A stretch of 64,000 nt of DNA, taken from positions 26,310,527-26,374,526 of the forward strand of contig OX485808.1 in NCBI GenBank assembly GCA_950295325.1, in the 5' to 3' direction. Of this stretch, positions 12,620 to 24,640 are shown piece after piece. The notes below the pieces were generated by a model, which was not told the DNA's origin, did not search any database, and worked only from the letters and a program-made list of their open reading frames with translations. Source of the DNA: Polytrichum commune. Taxonomy: Eukaryota > Streptophyta > Polytrichopsida > Polytrichales > Polytrichaceae. The translations under genes were made by a program, and so were the position numbers. Every line of letters starts with the position of its first letter. Positions within the stretch are counted from its first letter, which is position 1.

Positions 12620-13110
12620 TCCAATAAGAGTCTCAGAGTTAGTCAGTCACGTAGAGGTAATTGTCAGAGCCTGTGAGGACTATGAGAACAGACTTCTTCA
12701 CAATTTTACGGACACTGAAATTTTTTGCATGATTCAGAACTCTGTCCCCTTACATTTTGTTAGACTTCAATATGTAGCGTATCACAGTCAGTCAGTCAGT
12801 CAGTCAGTCAGTCAATCAGGAAGAAGGTTAGTTGTCAGAGCCTGTGAGGACTATGAAACAAACATCTTTACAAAGTCTATGGACAATGGGTGTTATGAAT
12901 TTTTGGCATAACTCCAAACTCTGTCTTTTCATATTTTGTTATTTTCAAAACATAGCGGTTAGGTGTTCAGGCTCGTATGTAAGGACTATGAGAACAGCAA
13001 AGTTCTTTTATACAAGTTTATGGCCGGCAATGTGGGGTCATGAACTTTTTGGCATAAATTAGAAAGTCTGTCCCTTCACATTTTGTTTGGCTTCAATAAG
13101 CCTGTAGCGC
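12620..13110 (+). repeat. Three-copy ~165-bp tandem repeat with (CAGT)n
   Basis: Three diverged units can be aligned. Copies 1 and 2 share GTCAGAGCCTGTGAGGACTA (12662 and 12835), and copy 3 has TCGTATGTAAGGACTATGAG near 12972. The units end in related blocks such as CTCTGTCCCCTTACATTTTG and CTGTCCCTTCACATTTTG. A CAGT tetranucleotide run near 12789-12816 separates units 1 and 2. The array lies 200-700 bp upstream of the AP2/ERF start codon. Confidence 0.75.
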
Positions 13111-13334
13111 ACCTGATTGACGTCGGAGGATGTGGCGGAATTGGACGAGAATCTCCATTAGGAAGTTAAGTGACCCCGAATTGTCGCAGGAAATATTGTA
13201 ATAGGGTGTGGACTCATCATGCGAGTTGTGGTGTGTTCAGGAAATGACGATGATGATGAGGTCCAGCTGGTGATGAGGTTCCAGTGATTCACGGTTGGGA
13301 GGTTGTGACGTTTCTTTCTCTCCCACCCTGCTCC

Positions 13335-14486
13335 ATGTCAGACGCCAGCGAGAACCCAGACGATGGGTTATACTATCAGGCTGTAGGAGATGGAGGAATT
13401 GAGCGATCGCAGGAATTGAGCAATGCAGGCAACGAATCGGGGGCCGAGGAGCAGGAGGAGGAGTCGACAAGCGAACCTGTGCCTGAAAGTCCAACATCGA
13501 CCTCTACAAGGAAGTCGAAGGAGCAAGAGACTTCGACATCGTCCGAGGTGCGCAAGAAGGCGAAAGTCGAAGGGGACACACGCCATCCCATCTACCGTGG
13601 TGTGCGTAAACGGCCTTGGGGGATTTGGGTGACCGAGATTCGAAGGCCTAAGAAGAAATCTCGCATCTGGCTTGGTAGCTTTGCTACCGCAGAGATGGCC
13701 GCAAGAGCTTACGATGCAGCTGCACTTGCGTTGCGAGGAAACGGTGCACAGCTCAATTTCCCCAACCATGCCAACTCCTTGCCTCGCCCTCCTGACCTTA
13801 GTGACAAATCCATCCAAGCGGCTGCCACGCTCGCAGCAAACAATTTCTCTCGTGGCATGGAACTTAGCCCGGATTCAGCCACCAACAATATTCCCTCCGC
13901 CACCAACTCTGCTTCTCCTTTCTTCACGCAAGAAACGAGGGATCCTCATCATCATCACCACATGGCGAGGTTAGGCGGCAGCAGCAGGCACAACACTGCA
14001 GCAGTGGAATCCTCCCAACCCACTGACCCAGGCCTCGATTTTCGAAACGGGGGAGCAGGGAGTTCACAAGGGGATCAGCCAAGCTCAACAAGACGAAGCT
14101 TTCCACGAGGTACCAGTCGCCATTCTGGGGAACCCCTTGGACGAAGCAGTAGGGAAGTTGATGTTTCAGAAGGTCGAGATATCTTGACTAGAAGTTCTTA
14201 TGGTGACATCATGCATCACAGGGACGCTTCCGATGCCCAACAACACCAACATACATTGAGCATGCCAGGAGGAGGACATGGTGAGGCTTACCTTATAGGT
14301 TCACATTACAGGATGCCAAGCCCGCACCGCCAATCTTACATTGAAGAGGACATATTCATGGCGCCTGTTGGATTGACTAGTTTATGCGACGCAATGTGCA
14401 TCCCAGCTCCGCCGGAGCACACTATAGAAACGGATGGCGAGGAGGGCTCCAATAGTACCTGGGAGCCCCACCTTTGGAGTTACTAA
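13335..14486 (+). CDS. AP2/ERF-domain transcription factor, DREB-type
   Basis: An intronless 383-residue protein. Residues ~1-86 are acidic and Ser/Thr-rich and end in a basic stretch (RKKAKVE) that could be a nuclear signal. One AP2/ERF domain follows at ~87-145: [39 protein letters not shown] and LNFPN. In the DREB scheme it has Val at position 14, but Arg rather than Glu at position 19. KKSRIWLG and the following [14 protein letters not shown] segment favour the DREB A-4/TINY-like side over ERF. The C-terminal half is low-complexity (His, Ser, Gly, Gln) and ends LWSY. Family members bind GCC-box or DRE/CRT DNA in the nucleus. The start was chosen as the first in-frame ATG; upstream frame continues only to a GTG at 13284. 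The pyrimidine stretch just upstream suits a short leader. Confidence 0.93.
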   Translation: MSDASENPDDGLYYQAVGDGGIERSQELSNAGNESGAEEQEEESTSEPVPESPTSTSTRKSKEQETSTSSEVRKKAKVEGDTRHPIYRGVRKRPWGIWVTEIRRPKKKSRIWLGSFATAEMAARAYDAAALALRGNGAQLNFPNHANSLPRPPDLSDKSIQAAATLAANNFSRGMELSPDSATNNIPSATNSASPFFTQETRDPHHHHHMARLGGSSRHNTAAVESSQPTDPGLDFRNGGAGSSQGDQPSSTRRSFPRGTSRHSGEPLGRSSREVDVSEGRDILTRSSYGDIMHHRDASDAQQHQHTLSMPGGGHGEAYLIGSHYRMPSPHRQSYIEEDIFMAPVGLTSLCDAMCIPAPPEHTIETDGEEGSNSTWEPHLWSY

Positions 14487-17464
14487 TTCCATCATCATGT
14501 TATATTTATCCACATTCAAACACCAAATTTGACTAGATTGCTGCTCTGATGTATCCCTCGTCGTCACTGAGTTCCTTGAATCATCCTCCTGATGCTTTTG
14601 CCTGAGGTCCTTTGGTCATCTTCGTCGTGCACCTGGGAGTTAGTTAGGATCAGAGCACCTAATTTGTCAAGTATGTGTACATTTCTGCCTGCCATGTTGT
14701 GCTTAGTAAACTGTCTTAAGCTTATGCACTTAGTGCATTACCTGCAGTCGGAGGCCCTAATCTTAACAACATATCTCTCGATGGTCCCTTGTCCTGGCCT
14801 TCGTTGATCATCATATTCCAGACTGTTAGAACATCATCAGTTTTGTATGTTCTCGCAGGCCAGTGCACCCTGTAGTGGAAGAAGCAGTGAGAATACCTTG
14901 AAATAGCTACAGAAGATCCCCGGTCTCTTCGTTTCATAGCTCTGGTCACTTGCAGTACTAACAACAACTTATACGACGTGAAACCTGGATCAGTACAAAG
15001 TTCTTTGAACCAGGTCATCGATTTCTCTTCTGAGTCAGCATGCCCTAAATGTGGGTCTTTACCTTTTCGGCAGCCTACTTTAAATTCCCTTTTCGTTTGG
15101 TAATATCTGTAGTCTTCATTTGAAGTGTGCATCTTCTTTTATCACCGTGTAGGACGTTGTGAGGGATCACTTCTCCTTTTCAGCTGGCTAGTTACTGCAA
15201 CACTGTGGATGCATGTGCTGAGGAATTCCATCTTGGTGAAGTGATGCATTCCACCTTTCAATTGCGGTGCTTTTGCAGTCTTCTTATCCCCTTCATGTGT
15301 GCTGGCTTCGAAGCTAAGTACAGGTACCTACTCTACTGGAAAAAATCATAACCTTGGCTGTTGAACTGACCCCTTGATCAGTTAATTAGATTCCTGCAGT
15401 TCAGTAAACCGATATCATTTTATGCAGACTGAGTAGCTGCAGCAATGTGGTGTCCACTTGTCTGCTCTCAGCTCCCCCAGAAGTTGCTGTCCACCTCAAC
15501 ATGCAACGAAGCAGATCAGCAGTCTTAGGATTTCATGAACCGACGTGTCATCAGGAAATGATATATATCATCATGAGGATTTTTACAGCTTGCAGATAAT
15601 AATTAGGAGTGATGATTACTTCACCTTCCACCACGACTTGTTTGGTTTAAGTTGCCAAATTGTTTCTTTGTCCAAATAACTTGTTGAAGTATCTGATAGT
15701 TACTCTACCTGACGGTTGAGAGTATTGGTGTGTATAAGTGAAAGTGGGTGACGTGAAGAGTGCCGAATATGCGTGTCTTGAGATGTGTTACATTTCTGTT
15801 ACATTCCTTCAGCCTCATGCTTCTTCTTGATTCTATTTCAGAAGGACTGGTGAGGTTGCAAACCTCTCCACGTCTGCCTTCTTGCAGCTGGGTCCTTCCG
15901 ACAGAATTGAAGTTTTCTCCCTGCATCTACGCTATTTTCTGCTCCTGTATACATGCTTCTGATCGATCTTCATCGAGGTTCATGGTTTTGTCAAGTTTCT
16001 GTCCCCTTTATGGAATAACATGTCGTGCTACAGCTCATCACCATGCTTGCTCAGCAGGTAAGTACTATATGGTCTAATCAAAGTAGGACTAATTCACTCA
16101 CCGATCTTCACATCACTTCTTACAGTCCCTTCACGTCTCCTCAACCCCCCTCGTGCGGTCATAGTACCTGACACACATACTTTGGTCGACAATAAACTTA
16201 CCAGCTGTAAGCTTTACAAATAATCCTCCCTTAGCTTCTTGTGCAAAATTTCAGACACTATAGTACATGTAAACATCATCACTGTGTACATGTAACAGTA
16301 ATGGTGCTAGGCTTTGTATTAGCACTGAGACATCTGTCTGTCCCTCTTCTGCTCCAATTTTTGTTTTGTTAGAATGCCTGCAACCCTCTCAAATCAGCCC
16401 GGCAAAATAAGACATGACTTACTGCTGTTCCCTGCAGTCGCCTGTCAAGTTGGCACACTCGGTTGGCTTCTGCCTGATGAAAACATCAACATTCCTGAGT
16501 CCTGGCATAGATAGACAGACCAAGATTCGGATTGCAGCAAATTGAGCTGCTGCATGCAAGCTTCGGTATAATCTGGGGTGGAAGTTTGAAACTATAAACC
16601 CAGACTCGCAAAGTATATGTCTCCTAACACTCATTAAGTGGAAGGTCTGGGCATCCAAATGTCTGTAATTTGAATTCCTGAAAATTACATGGACAGTCGA
16701 TTCATAGGGCACAAAGTCAGTGTAACTAAGACATGGCTGTTGAGCAACTTAACGATATGAAGAAAATGAGTGATTCCTTCTTAACTTCTGAAGTTATGCG
16801 TTTTGATAAAATTAGAATACATTTACCTGCCATTGCAAAGATAGATTGGTCAGAAGAAATAGCTCATTTTGTGGGTTCACAACAGACACATAATCAAATA
16901 TCTGAAATTTGATTACTGCATTGATATGGAACACAAGAATTCCATATTTTGGCAAATCATTGCAGTGATGTGGAAGAAAGGGTTTCAAATATTAGATGAC
17001 AGCTGATTGAAAAAATTTCATGCAACTTTCACATTACGCTATGCTGTGTATTGATCTGACAGAAGAAATATTCTACGTAGAATGGCTTCAAACAAAAGCA
17101 TGTAAGACGTGTGGTGTACGACAAAAATGGGGTAACCCATAGTAATAGTGTCATTGCCCATTTGTTGACTAAGTAACTGTGTCACAAGTGTTTTAGAGAC
17201 ACGCCTTGTTCTCATGTACAGAAACATACACTACTCATTCTTTGGTGAAACTAGCAATAAAAAGTGATGATTTTGTATTCAATTCCTTAGAATGCAGTTA
17301 ACATAATACTTTCTGGTTTCTGAATTCGGATCTGAAACTAAACTATGAGATGCAAGGTCGTGAGAATATGACTTATCCTTTGTAGAAAAAGAATTGCTAA
17401 GCGTTCTTACAGAGAAAATAACTCTGCACCCAGTGGACCACTGGAGTTATTTTCCGAGTGGCTA
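14487..17464. other. Intergenic between the convergent AP2/ERF and plastid-protein genes
   Basis: AT-rich, holding the 3' flanks of the plus-strand AP2/ERF gene and the minus-strand gene that ends at 17465. No further gene is supported. Short frames such as 15760-16077 have no domain. Confidence 0.5.
17414..17454 (-). other. Hairpin just past the stop codon
   Basis: GAAAATAACTC (17414-17424) pairs perfectly with GAGTTATTTTC (17444-17454). An inner CAGT/ACTG pairing shortens the loop. It lies 11 bases beyond the TGA of the minus-strand gene, so it would fall in its 3' UTR. It may affect transcript processing; this is inference. Confidence 0.4.
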
Positions 17465-20400
17465 TCAGGACTCGAGAGAATCACTTGTTGCTTTCTGTAA
17501 TGTCAGTAACACCAAGTAAGTGCTTTGTCGCATTGTCTTTATTGCACCTGATGTCGTAGGTTCTGAGACACTCTGCATACAAAAAAAATACCAAAGATCA
17601 GAAGTCTCTCAGAACTCAACTTCCTAACAACCTATTTTTTTCCCCATAGGTTAAGGGAAACATATTTGGCTGATTAAGACTCAATATTTTCTTAAAAGCA
17701 AGACACACATAATTAGCAATTGAAAAGATTGCTCTGTCAATCAATTTGTAGTCACTTGACATCCACATAGCATGTCTCATCATTGTATGAAAAGTGCACA
17801 TTGTGGGAAGATATATACCTGCTCTAGTTTGATGCGCTCAAGGTCCATGCCTTCCTCATATGCCAATCGTACCAACTATTTCACAATAAATAAATAAAAC
17901 AACTGAATTGTGAGTATAACATGAAAGTAAATGGGGTTTCACATACATGCACTTCTTCACATTAAGAGTGAGGGCAACATGTTGCAAATATTCACACTGA
18001 AGCAGTTACTTATGCAACCACAGATCTCCAAATGTCTCTCAAGCCATACCTCTTTGACAAAACCATCTGAAGGGTCAGGCTGTTCTTTGTCTTCATAAGT
18101 GATGCCAGCAACATTGTTTAATCTGGATCTTCTTTCCATAACCTTCATTGAAAGACACATAGATACATGAGAATTTAAAACCACCAACAACGAACACATA
18201 AAAGCTGAGAGAGCAATGTGTCCACAAACAGGTGTGTTTCAAAAGTTACTGCAGAGATGATACAGTGAATCGATGAAAACAGTCACACAAGCAAAGAAAT
18301 ACCTCAGAGAGTGTAGTGTAAACAAGACGAACCCATGATGACCTCACCCTACTCTCCTGCACATTATAGTCACGTCAGCAGTTCAGCAAACTTTCCATGT
18401 TGAAAACTAGTATTCTTGGGTCTAACACAAAACCAGGAGACTACAAAACTTCAAAATCTCACAAGCCTTGATTTACTATAATTTATTGTGTAGAAGGGTC
18501 CACATGAATAGGACGTTCATGAAATAGCACTTGGTTGCAGCCCAGTGACCACATCATAATTCAGTTCCAATTATCCATAGTACAGCCTTTGGATGCGTTT
18601 CAGGGGCCCTCCCATCTCATGGTCAGGGCTTTTGGCCATAGTGTAAAGTGGCCCTCAGACAAACGTCTACTCAATGGAAGGACATTGACCCCCTCTTTAT
18701 TTTCAACCTCCCAAGGATGGTGGCAGTGTGCAAAAGACATTAACCCCGTAAACACATCTCAAGATCCTAGAGTTGGTAAATGCAAGAAATGTCTCAAGAT
18801 CATTTATTTTAACACACCTCGCTCAGCACGGGATTATCCGAGTAGCGCTGGTTGCGGATGGAAAATACACCTGTCAGGGCACCCTCAAGCAGGATGAGCT
18901 GCAACTGTAGTTCTTTTAGCCCAATTCCTGCTGCATGTGCTTCCAAACACGTCCCCACGAAATCTTCTGCTGCAAGCTGCAGGTCACAGCCAATGAGTGA
19001 CCACAAAGACACAAATTACAAACAACCTCAAAGCGACTGGGAAGCAAGGTATCCAATGAACCCTAAGAGGAATTCAACAAGGAACAACACACCCAGGGTG
19101 GCAACACAACCTTTTGGATGACTTGTTTCTAAATCAATTCTAATGCTTTGAATGAATTGATGATTTATTACAACACAAAGAGGAGAGCAACATGATGCTT
19201 GGAAAGAGGTAGGGCATTGAGCGGAATCCAGTGATACCATTTCTGTCTTGATTTGAAAGGGTAATTTAACACTTTCAAATATCAATCTTAGAACCAATTA
19301 GAAGCAATATTCCTAAAGCAAACCCATCTCAACGCCCTTGGTATTTACTTTCACTTCTAGGAATACTTAATATTTTTTACAATTTATAGTCTTAAAAATG
19401 CTGATAATACAAAAGCATCAGCTCCAAAATGTCTTAACAGCTCCAAACCAAGTTGTAAAGATGCTGACCCCTGCGGGTGCTACAGATGGTTGCCACCCCG
19501 GGACAACCTATGAGTTCACATAGCAACAAAATGTGAGCTAGACATCTACTAAAAGAGTCCTGACCCATTGATTTAAAGAGAAAGCCAGTTACACTGCAGA
19601 TATATAACATTTATAACTTGCACTAAGCTATATAACAATTGCATTCAAAGTTGATAATACCTGAAATGGCTTGCCCAGGCCTTCAATTCGTGCTTGCACA
19701 AAAGCTTGCTGGAGCCTGAATGCCAACTTGTGAGCTCTCATATTTTCCTCCAACAATCGTGCCTGGACAGGATCTTGTACCACTGGAACTGCTGCCTCAT
19801 CCTCACTAAACACATCTGGCGAAGAAGGTGCAAGCTCCTGCTAACATTACACGTTTGAGATTCAAAATTAACTGAATTGTGCTGTCCGAGGATTCCCATG
19901 AATGGCATGAGGGAGTAGCCACTACAACTTTCTAAACATACAGAGTATAAGCACATGTTTCTGAATTTGGTCACATTCCACATCCATATGAACTAGTATC
20001 GGCTTCAAGAATGTGGGACAGATTGCAAAAGAACTTATCTCCATGATCCTCTCAAGGACTCAGATAAGCACAGATTCTGATGCTCTCTCTGCATTTCCTC
20101 CCAATAAACCTGCTTCACTAGTCCTTCAGATTAAATTGGATGGAAATTGAAAAAATGTAGAAACTAAGAGATGGAAACAACTTCACTATAAACTTAATGA
20201 GATACATAGTCTATATATCTAGTCACTGACAAGTCACATTCACAATACTCTTATTGCGCTTTAAATCCTTATCACATCCTGGATTTAGAAAACTACATGC
20301 ACTTGTGTTGTCACTATAAAAACTTAATGACATGCATAGTCTAATGATCCAATTGCTCTTCAAATGCTGAACATATCCCTGAGTTTAGAGAATTATGCCC

Positions 20401-22245
20401 AACATGTTGAAACGAAAAACATAACAAAATGCACAATTTAATATGAAATTTTAGGTTCGCCATTGACAAGTCACATTCCTACATAACCCAATTGCTCTGT
20501 AAATGCTTAAACATATCTTGGTTTTACAGAATTATGTGCATTGTGTTATCAATCTAAACTTATTGTGATGCATAGTCTAATGTGAGAGTTGACGAGTCAC
20601 ATTCCTAATATCCCAATTGCTCTATAAATGCTTAGCATAACCTGGATTTAGAGAATTACGTACATTGTGTTCAAACTATAAACCATACTGAGATGCATAG
20701 TCTAATGTGAGATTTTAGGTTAGTCACTGACAAGTCATACTCATATATGACCCAATTGCTCTTCAAATGCTTAGCATATCCTGGATTTAGAGAACTACAT
20801 ACATTGTATTGACACTATAGAGCGTAATGAGATTCATAGTCTACTGTGAGGTTTTAGGTTAGTCATTGACAAGTCACGTTCCTAAATGGCCAACTGCTCT
20901 GTAACAGTTAACACATCCTGGGTTTAGTGAACTACGTGTATTGTGTTGAAACCAATAACTTAATGAGATGCATAGTCTAATGTGAGATTTCAGGTTAGTC
21001 ACTGACCAGTTCACACTCACCAAAGACCTAATTGCTCGTCAAACGATTAACACATCCTGGGTTTAGAGAACTATGTCCATTATGTTCTCACTATGACCCT
21101 TAGTAAGATGCAAATTCTAATGTGAGAATTTAGATTAGTCACTGGACAAGTCACAGACATAATTGCCCAATTGCTCTTCAAATGCTCAACCTATCCTGGA
21201 TTTAGAGAACTGAGTGCATTCTGTTATAACTATAAACCTCAATGAGATGCATAGCCAATGTGAGATTTTAGATTAGTCACGTTCCTAAGTTACCCAATTG
21301 CTCTGCAAACCCTTCACATATCCTGGATTTAGAAAACTACGTGCATTGTGTTCAAACTAAAAACGTATTGAGATGCATAGTCTACTGTACGATTTCAGGT
21401 TAGTCCCTGACAAGTCACACTCATAAATGACCCAATTGCTCTTCAAATGCTTAACGTATCCTGGATTTTGAAAATAGATGTGGTTAAGTTTAATATGAAT
21501 CACAATAGATGACCCAATTGTTCTTTAAACCCCTAACATATCCTGGAATGCGCCGTTCACCGTGCATTGTGTTGATGAAAGGCTCTAAACTCTCAAAAAC
21601 AAATTTCAATAACTGACACTGACAAAGACACGAACGCATAGTACATACTTGTGAGTCACTTTTCATCGGCACCGAGTCCACCAACCCATCCACGAGTATA
21701 GGCCCTGCTGATGATGCAGCTGAAGTTGGAGCTCCAAACCCTGCATCCCCCGAAGAAGAAGAAGAAGAAGAAGAAGAAGGTTCACGCTCCACCGCATTGG
21801 CCAGGAGCTGCACAGCTCGAGAGACGTCGTTGAGTGATGCGGAAATGGATGCCAGAGACTGCGACAGAGCTGCAAGTGCCGACTTTAATTCGCCGTTCTC
21901 TCGTCTCAGACTGTCCAGTTCCCCTCCACCGTGGGGTCTACTCGCAGAATTCGATGATGAGCTTGTATGATGAGCAGAGGAATTTTCGTTTCCTATGTTT
22001 TCACGGTTGCCATCTCCATTTCCTTCCTGGCAGCAGTGCACTAAAATTGTCGAAGATCTTGAAGCCCTATGCCATGGGGAAAATATCCTCACACAAACCT
22101 TCTTATAACTATGAGAAGAAGAAGAAAGTGAGCTGTTAGTTCGGAATGGTGTAATTGGAGAAGTGGAGATTCTTCTCCTTGTAGTAAAATCCAAGACTGT
22201 GGCCGATGAGATTGCCCCCGAAACCGTCATTGCCAATACCTCCAT
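17465..22245 (-). CDS. Probable plastid protein of unknown function, seven exons
   Basis: I assembled seven minus-strand exons by GT-AG sites: 22245-21649, 19837-19661, 18976-18818, 18356-18303, 18142-18050, 17875-17819 and 17572-17465. Every intron is phase 0, and the joined frame is open for 414 codons to TGA. An in-frame TGA lies upstream of the ATG. Residues 1-75 are rich in Ser, Thr and Arg with few acids, like a chloroplast transit peptide. A short heptad-like segment (LDSLRRENGELKSALAAL) and a poly-Ser run encoded by (GAA)n follow. The C-terminal part (from DPVQARLLEENMRAHKLAF to the end) is well ordered and probably helical, with RSSWVRLVYTTLSE and LVRLAYEEGMDLERIKLEQ. I do not recognise the family. 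Plastid location is inferred. Intron 1 (1.8 kb) carries a tandem array and intron 3 a MITE fragment. Exon ends are inferred without transcript support. Confidence 0.82.
18415..18654 (+). mobile_element. Harbinger-like MITE, 3' half, in an intron
   Basis: Homologous to the right half of copies 1 and 2: the CTAACACAAAACC block, then the AATAGCACTTGGTTG block, then the end GTGTAAAGTGGCCC followed by TCA. It lies wholly in intron 3 of the surrounding minus-strand gene. The left half is missing. Confidence 0.7.
20185..21546 (-). repeat. Eleven-unit ~135-bp tandem array in intron 1
   Basis: Eleven imperfect units, each with the block CCCAATTGCTCTTCAAATGC followed by a TATCCTGGATTTAGAGAACT block, then ATGCATAGTCTAATGTGAG and TTAGTCACTGACAAGTCAC. 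The first block starts near 20240, 20350, 20482, 20611, 20749, 20885, 21027, 21167, 21294, 21430 and 21508. Spacing is about 130-140 bp except the first (~110) and last (~80). Units are diverged and no frame persists through them. The array fills most of intron 1 of the plastid-protein gene, and its edge lies about 100 bp from exon 1. Confidence 0.85.
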
Positions 22246-22603
22246 GTTTTTCACATGGACTCAACAGGTTTCCTCAAATTTGGGCCAAAACTACTCCTTG
22301 TTGCAAAATGGGTATGCAAGAAGCCAAATTACAGGCAATCCACCACAGAAGGTATTAAGTAAAGGCTCCGGGATGCGCAGCGCAGGTCAGAAGGGCACTT
22401 GATAAGGTGGGTTCCGCTCCGAATTGGAGTACGAGAGGTTAGTACCAGTGCGGAACCCCACCTCCATCGCCATAGCCACAACTTTTCTTGCTTCACGGTT
22501 GAGTTCTTAGGCTTTGTCATTTCAGCTCTTCCGGATTTTATTTTGGGCGCTTTTTTAAAAAAATTCTTTTTATATGCATTGGGTGCTTTGGCTACACTAC
22601 ACT
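22246..22603. promoter_or_regulatory. Upstream region of the minus-strand plastid-protein gene
   Basis: Between the ATG at 22245 and the LINE tail. On the minus strand, CATATAAAAAG near 22568-22578 is a TATA-like element about 320 bases before the ATG. This is the only core-promoter candidate I see. Confidence 0.3.
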
Positions 22604-24640
22604 CTCTTCTTTTTTCCTTTTTCTTTTGAGACATATAGTAAGGCAAAAAGCCAACACCAAAAGCATTAAGAACCAAGGAAGACGTGTCCACTTCAAGGGG
22701 AGGCATAACCCCTAGGACGCCTCACATTGCCACATAAAAAGAAACAAGGAACCAAGTAAGCAAGAGCCCCACCAAGGACCACCCCACCCCACCCCACCTA
22801 CCAAGGACAACCCCCAAGCTGCCAAGTGACCAAAGTGTCAAACTACTTACATACATTGCCGTTTCCAATTCCACATGATCATCATTCTATCTTGTTTACA
22901 AAGAACATGTCGATCACCCCAAGTTTGATTGTACACAACAAGGTTGTCCCAAATGAGGTGTTTCAGTTTGGAATCGTGACATTGTTCATGGTCAAACACG
23001 CTATCATTCTGTTCAATCCATATCATCCAAAAGGTAATGCCTCGAAGGAGGTGCCAAATGTTGACCTTCTTAGCAAACTTCTTAGAAATTCTTTCCCCAA
23101 AGAGGTCTTTGCTTCCAATTAAAATTATCATAACCCAGCAAAGCTCATGCATGATGGAGGTGGCCCACCACCGAGCACACCTTGCTTGAATGCAATCCCA
23201 AAATTTGTGTTTAACCGACTCGCTAGCGTTAGGAAGGCAAATAAATACATTGTTTAGAAATAGAAGTTGGAGTAATATGTGCCCTCCATTCATTGACCAC
23301 AATTGCTTTGTGCCAAATGAACCACACAAATGGAGTTTCTTTGTTGGGGCCAGTGGGGTCCCACACTTGTGACCAGTAAAAACGGTAGTTACCAAGGAGA
23401 TAGCTTTGCCATTTACCCACTGCCTGGGTCATGCCCAGGATCCTAACGATGACATAATCTCTACCAAATTACGTGTTGTAATTAAGAGAGTGGTAACCCT
23501 CAACCCATCGCCACCAATTTGGGTCCTAACCAAGTGTGGTTGTTTTGCCATAGAAGACTGTAATCTCTTCCTTCTTTTGGCCCCCTAGTAGTATGAATGA
23601 TTTTAACATGATGAAAGAAACTAGTCATTTCACTGGTAGGGTTCTCCCATTCATTAAGGCATCTAGAATGGGTGCCAAGCATAAAACAAATGTCCGAGAG
23701 GGGCATGACAATATGATGTTGGTGCATGCAAGAGGGAGTTAATTCCATCAAGCAACATGCCATTAAGAACATGTCATTTGCTCTTTCACTATAAAGGCCA
23801 ACCCATTGGGCAAGGTGGGTGGCAACATGTTCATCTTGCAACTAGTGCCTCCATTGGTTAATAAGATTGGAGGGAAGAAGGGCCCAATCCTCAATGTATG
23901 TCAAGGTGAAGTTTAATTTATTTTGTGCCTCATCCCACGAAAGAAAGGTCCGATACTCACTATTCCAAATATCCTCAACACACTGGATCCCTTTGAGGTA
24001 GAGTTCGTATGCCTTGACATAGGTAGAACCATTGTCAATTAGTTCAAGACCTATTGAACACTAGTTATTTGAATGTAGTAGTTTCATCAAGTTGCGAGGG
24101 GGGAATTGGTAGAAGGTTAGATTCATTGGGTTCCATGGCCTCAATAACCCATTTACAAAGGAGGTTGGTTTTAGTAGCCTCTAGGTCCACTAAGCCAAGT
24201 CCACCGAGTTTATTAATCCAACAACACTCCCTCTAACTTACCCTAGTACAAGTGAACTACTCCTTCCCTCACTAGAGGTAATTGCAGATGGTCACCGTAA
24301 TTTTTGTAAGGATTTTATTGGATTTAAAAAATGGGAATGGAAAGAAGGACATGGTCACACACAACTACCGTGCCTGCCAATGAAAGGTTCATATAAGCCT
24401 AACTAATTTGTCAACATCCTTCTTATCACCTTTGATCATGAAGGAGGAATCATCCATGTACTAAGAAATGCACCGTGGTTTTTTACCACCTGGAAGGGTA
24501 AGTCTTCTTAACCTACCTTTTGTAACAATTTTCCTAATGACATGGGTAAGAGCTTCGCCCAATGATAAGAAAGAGGTATGGTCTTACACTTATACATTAT
24601 TTAGATAGAATGTGGGGAATATCCGGGAATACTACATGAA
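22604..24640 (-). mobile_element. 5'-truncated, decayed LINE (L1-like) retrotransposon
   Basis: Reads on the minus strand from about 24640 to an A-rich end after TGTCTCAAAAG (22606-22630). It retains pieces of ORF2 in order. The first is a reverse-transcriptase palm segment, GEALTHVIRKIV, followed by YMDDSSFMIKGDKKDV (the Y-x-D-D box at 24449-24460, with a stop just before it). Next come INKLGGLGLVDLEATKTNLL then KWVIEAMEP, and the zf-RVT region (WFIWHKAIVVNEWRAH, NASESVKHKFWDCIQAR, IWHLLRGITFWMIWIEQND). Frameshifts and stops separate the pieces, and endonuclease and ORF1 are absent. The fragment at 1-440 belongs to the same family. Confidence 0.88.

Larger units (their letters stand above)
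9837..13334. other. Upstream region of the AP2/ERF gene, no other gene supported
   Basis: Contains a (CT)n microsatellite near 10097 and a three-copy tandem repeat at 12620-13110. Short frames on both strands lack recognisable domains. Pyrimidine-rich DNA just before 13335 resembles a plant Y patch. Confidence 0.45.

Noticed and set aside
13368-13817. 149-codon minus-strand frame opposite the AP2 domain
   Set aside because: Antisense shadow of the AP2/ERF coding sequence.
20185-21546. CRISPR-like array
   Set aside because: Repeats are ~135 bp, diverged, contiguous without spacers, and sit in a plant intron.
22329-22706. 125-codon minus-strand frame
   Set aside because: Spans the LINE 3' tail and the promoter region of the plastid-protein gene; no domain.
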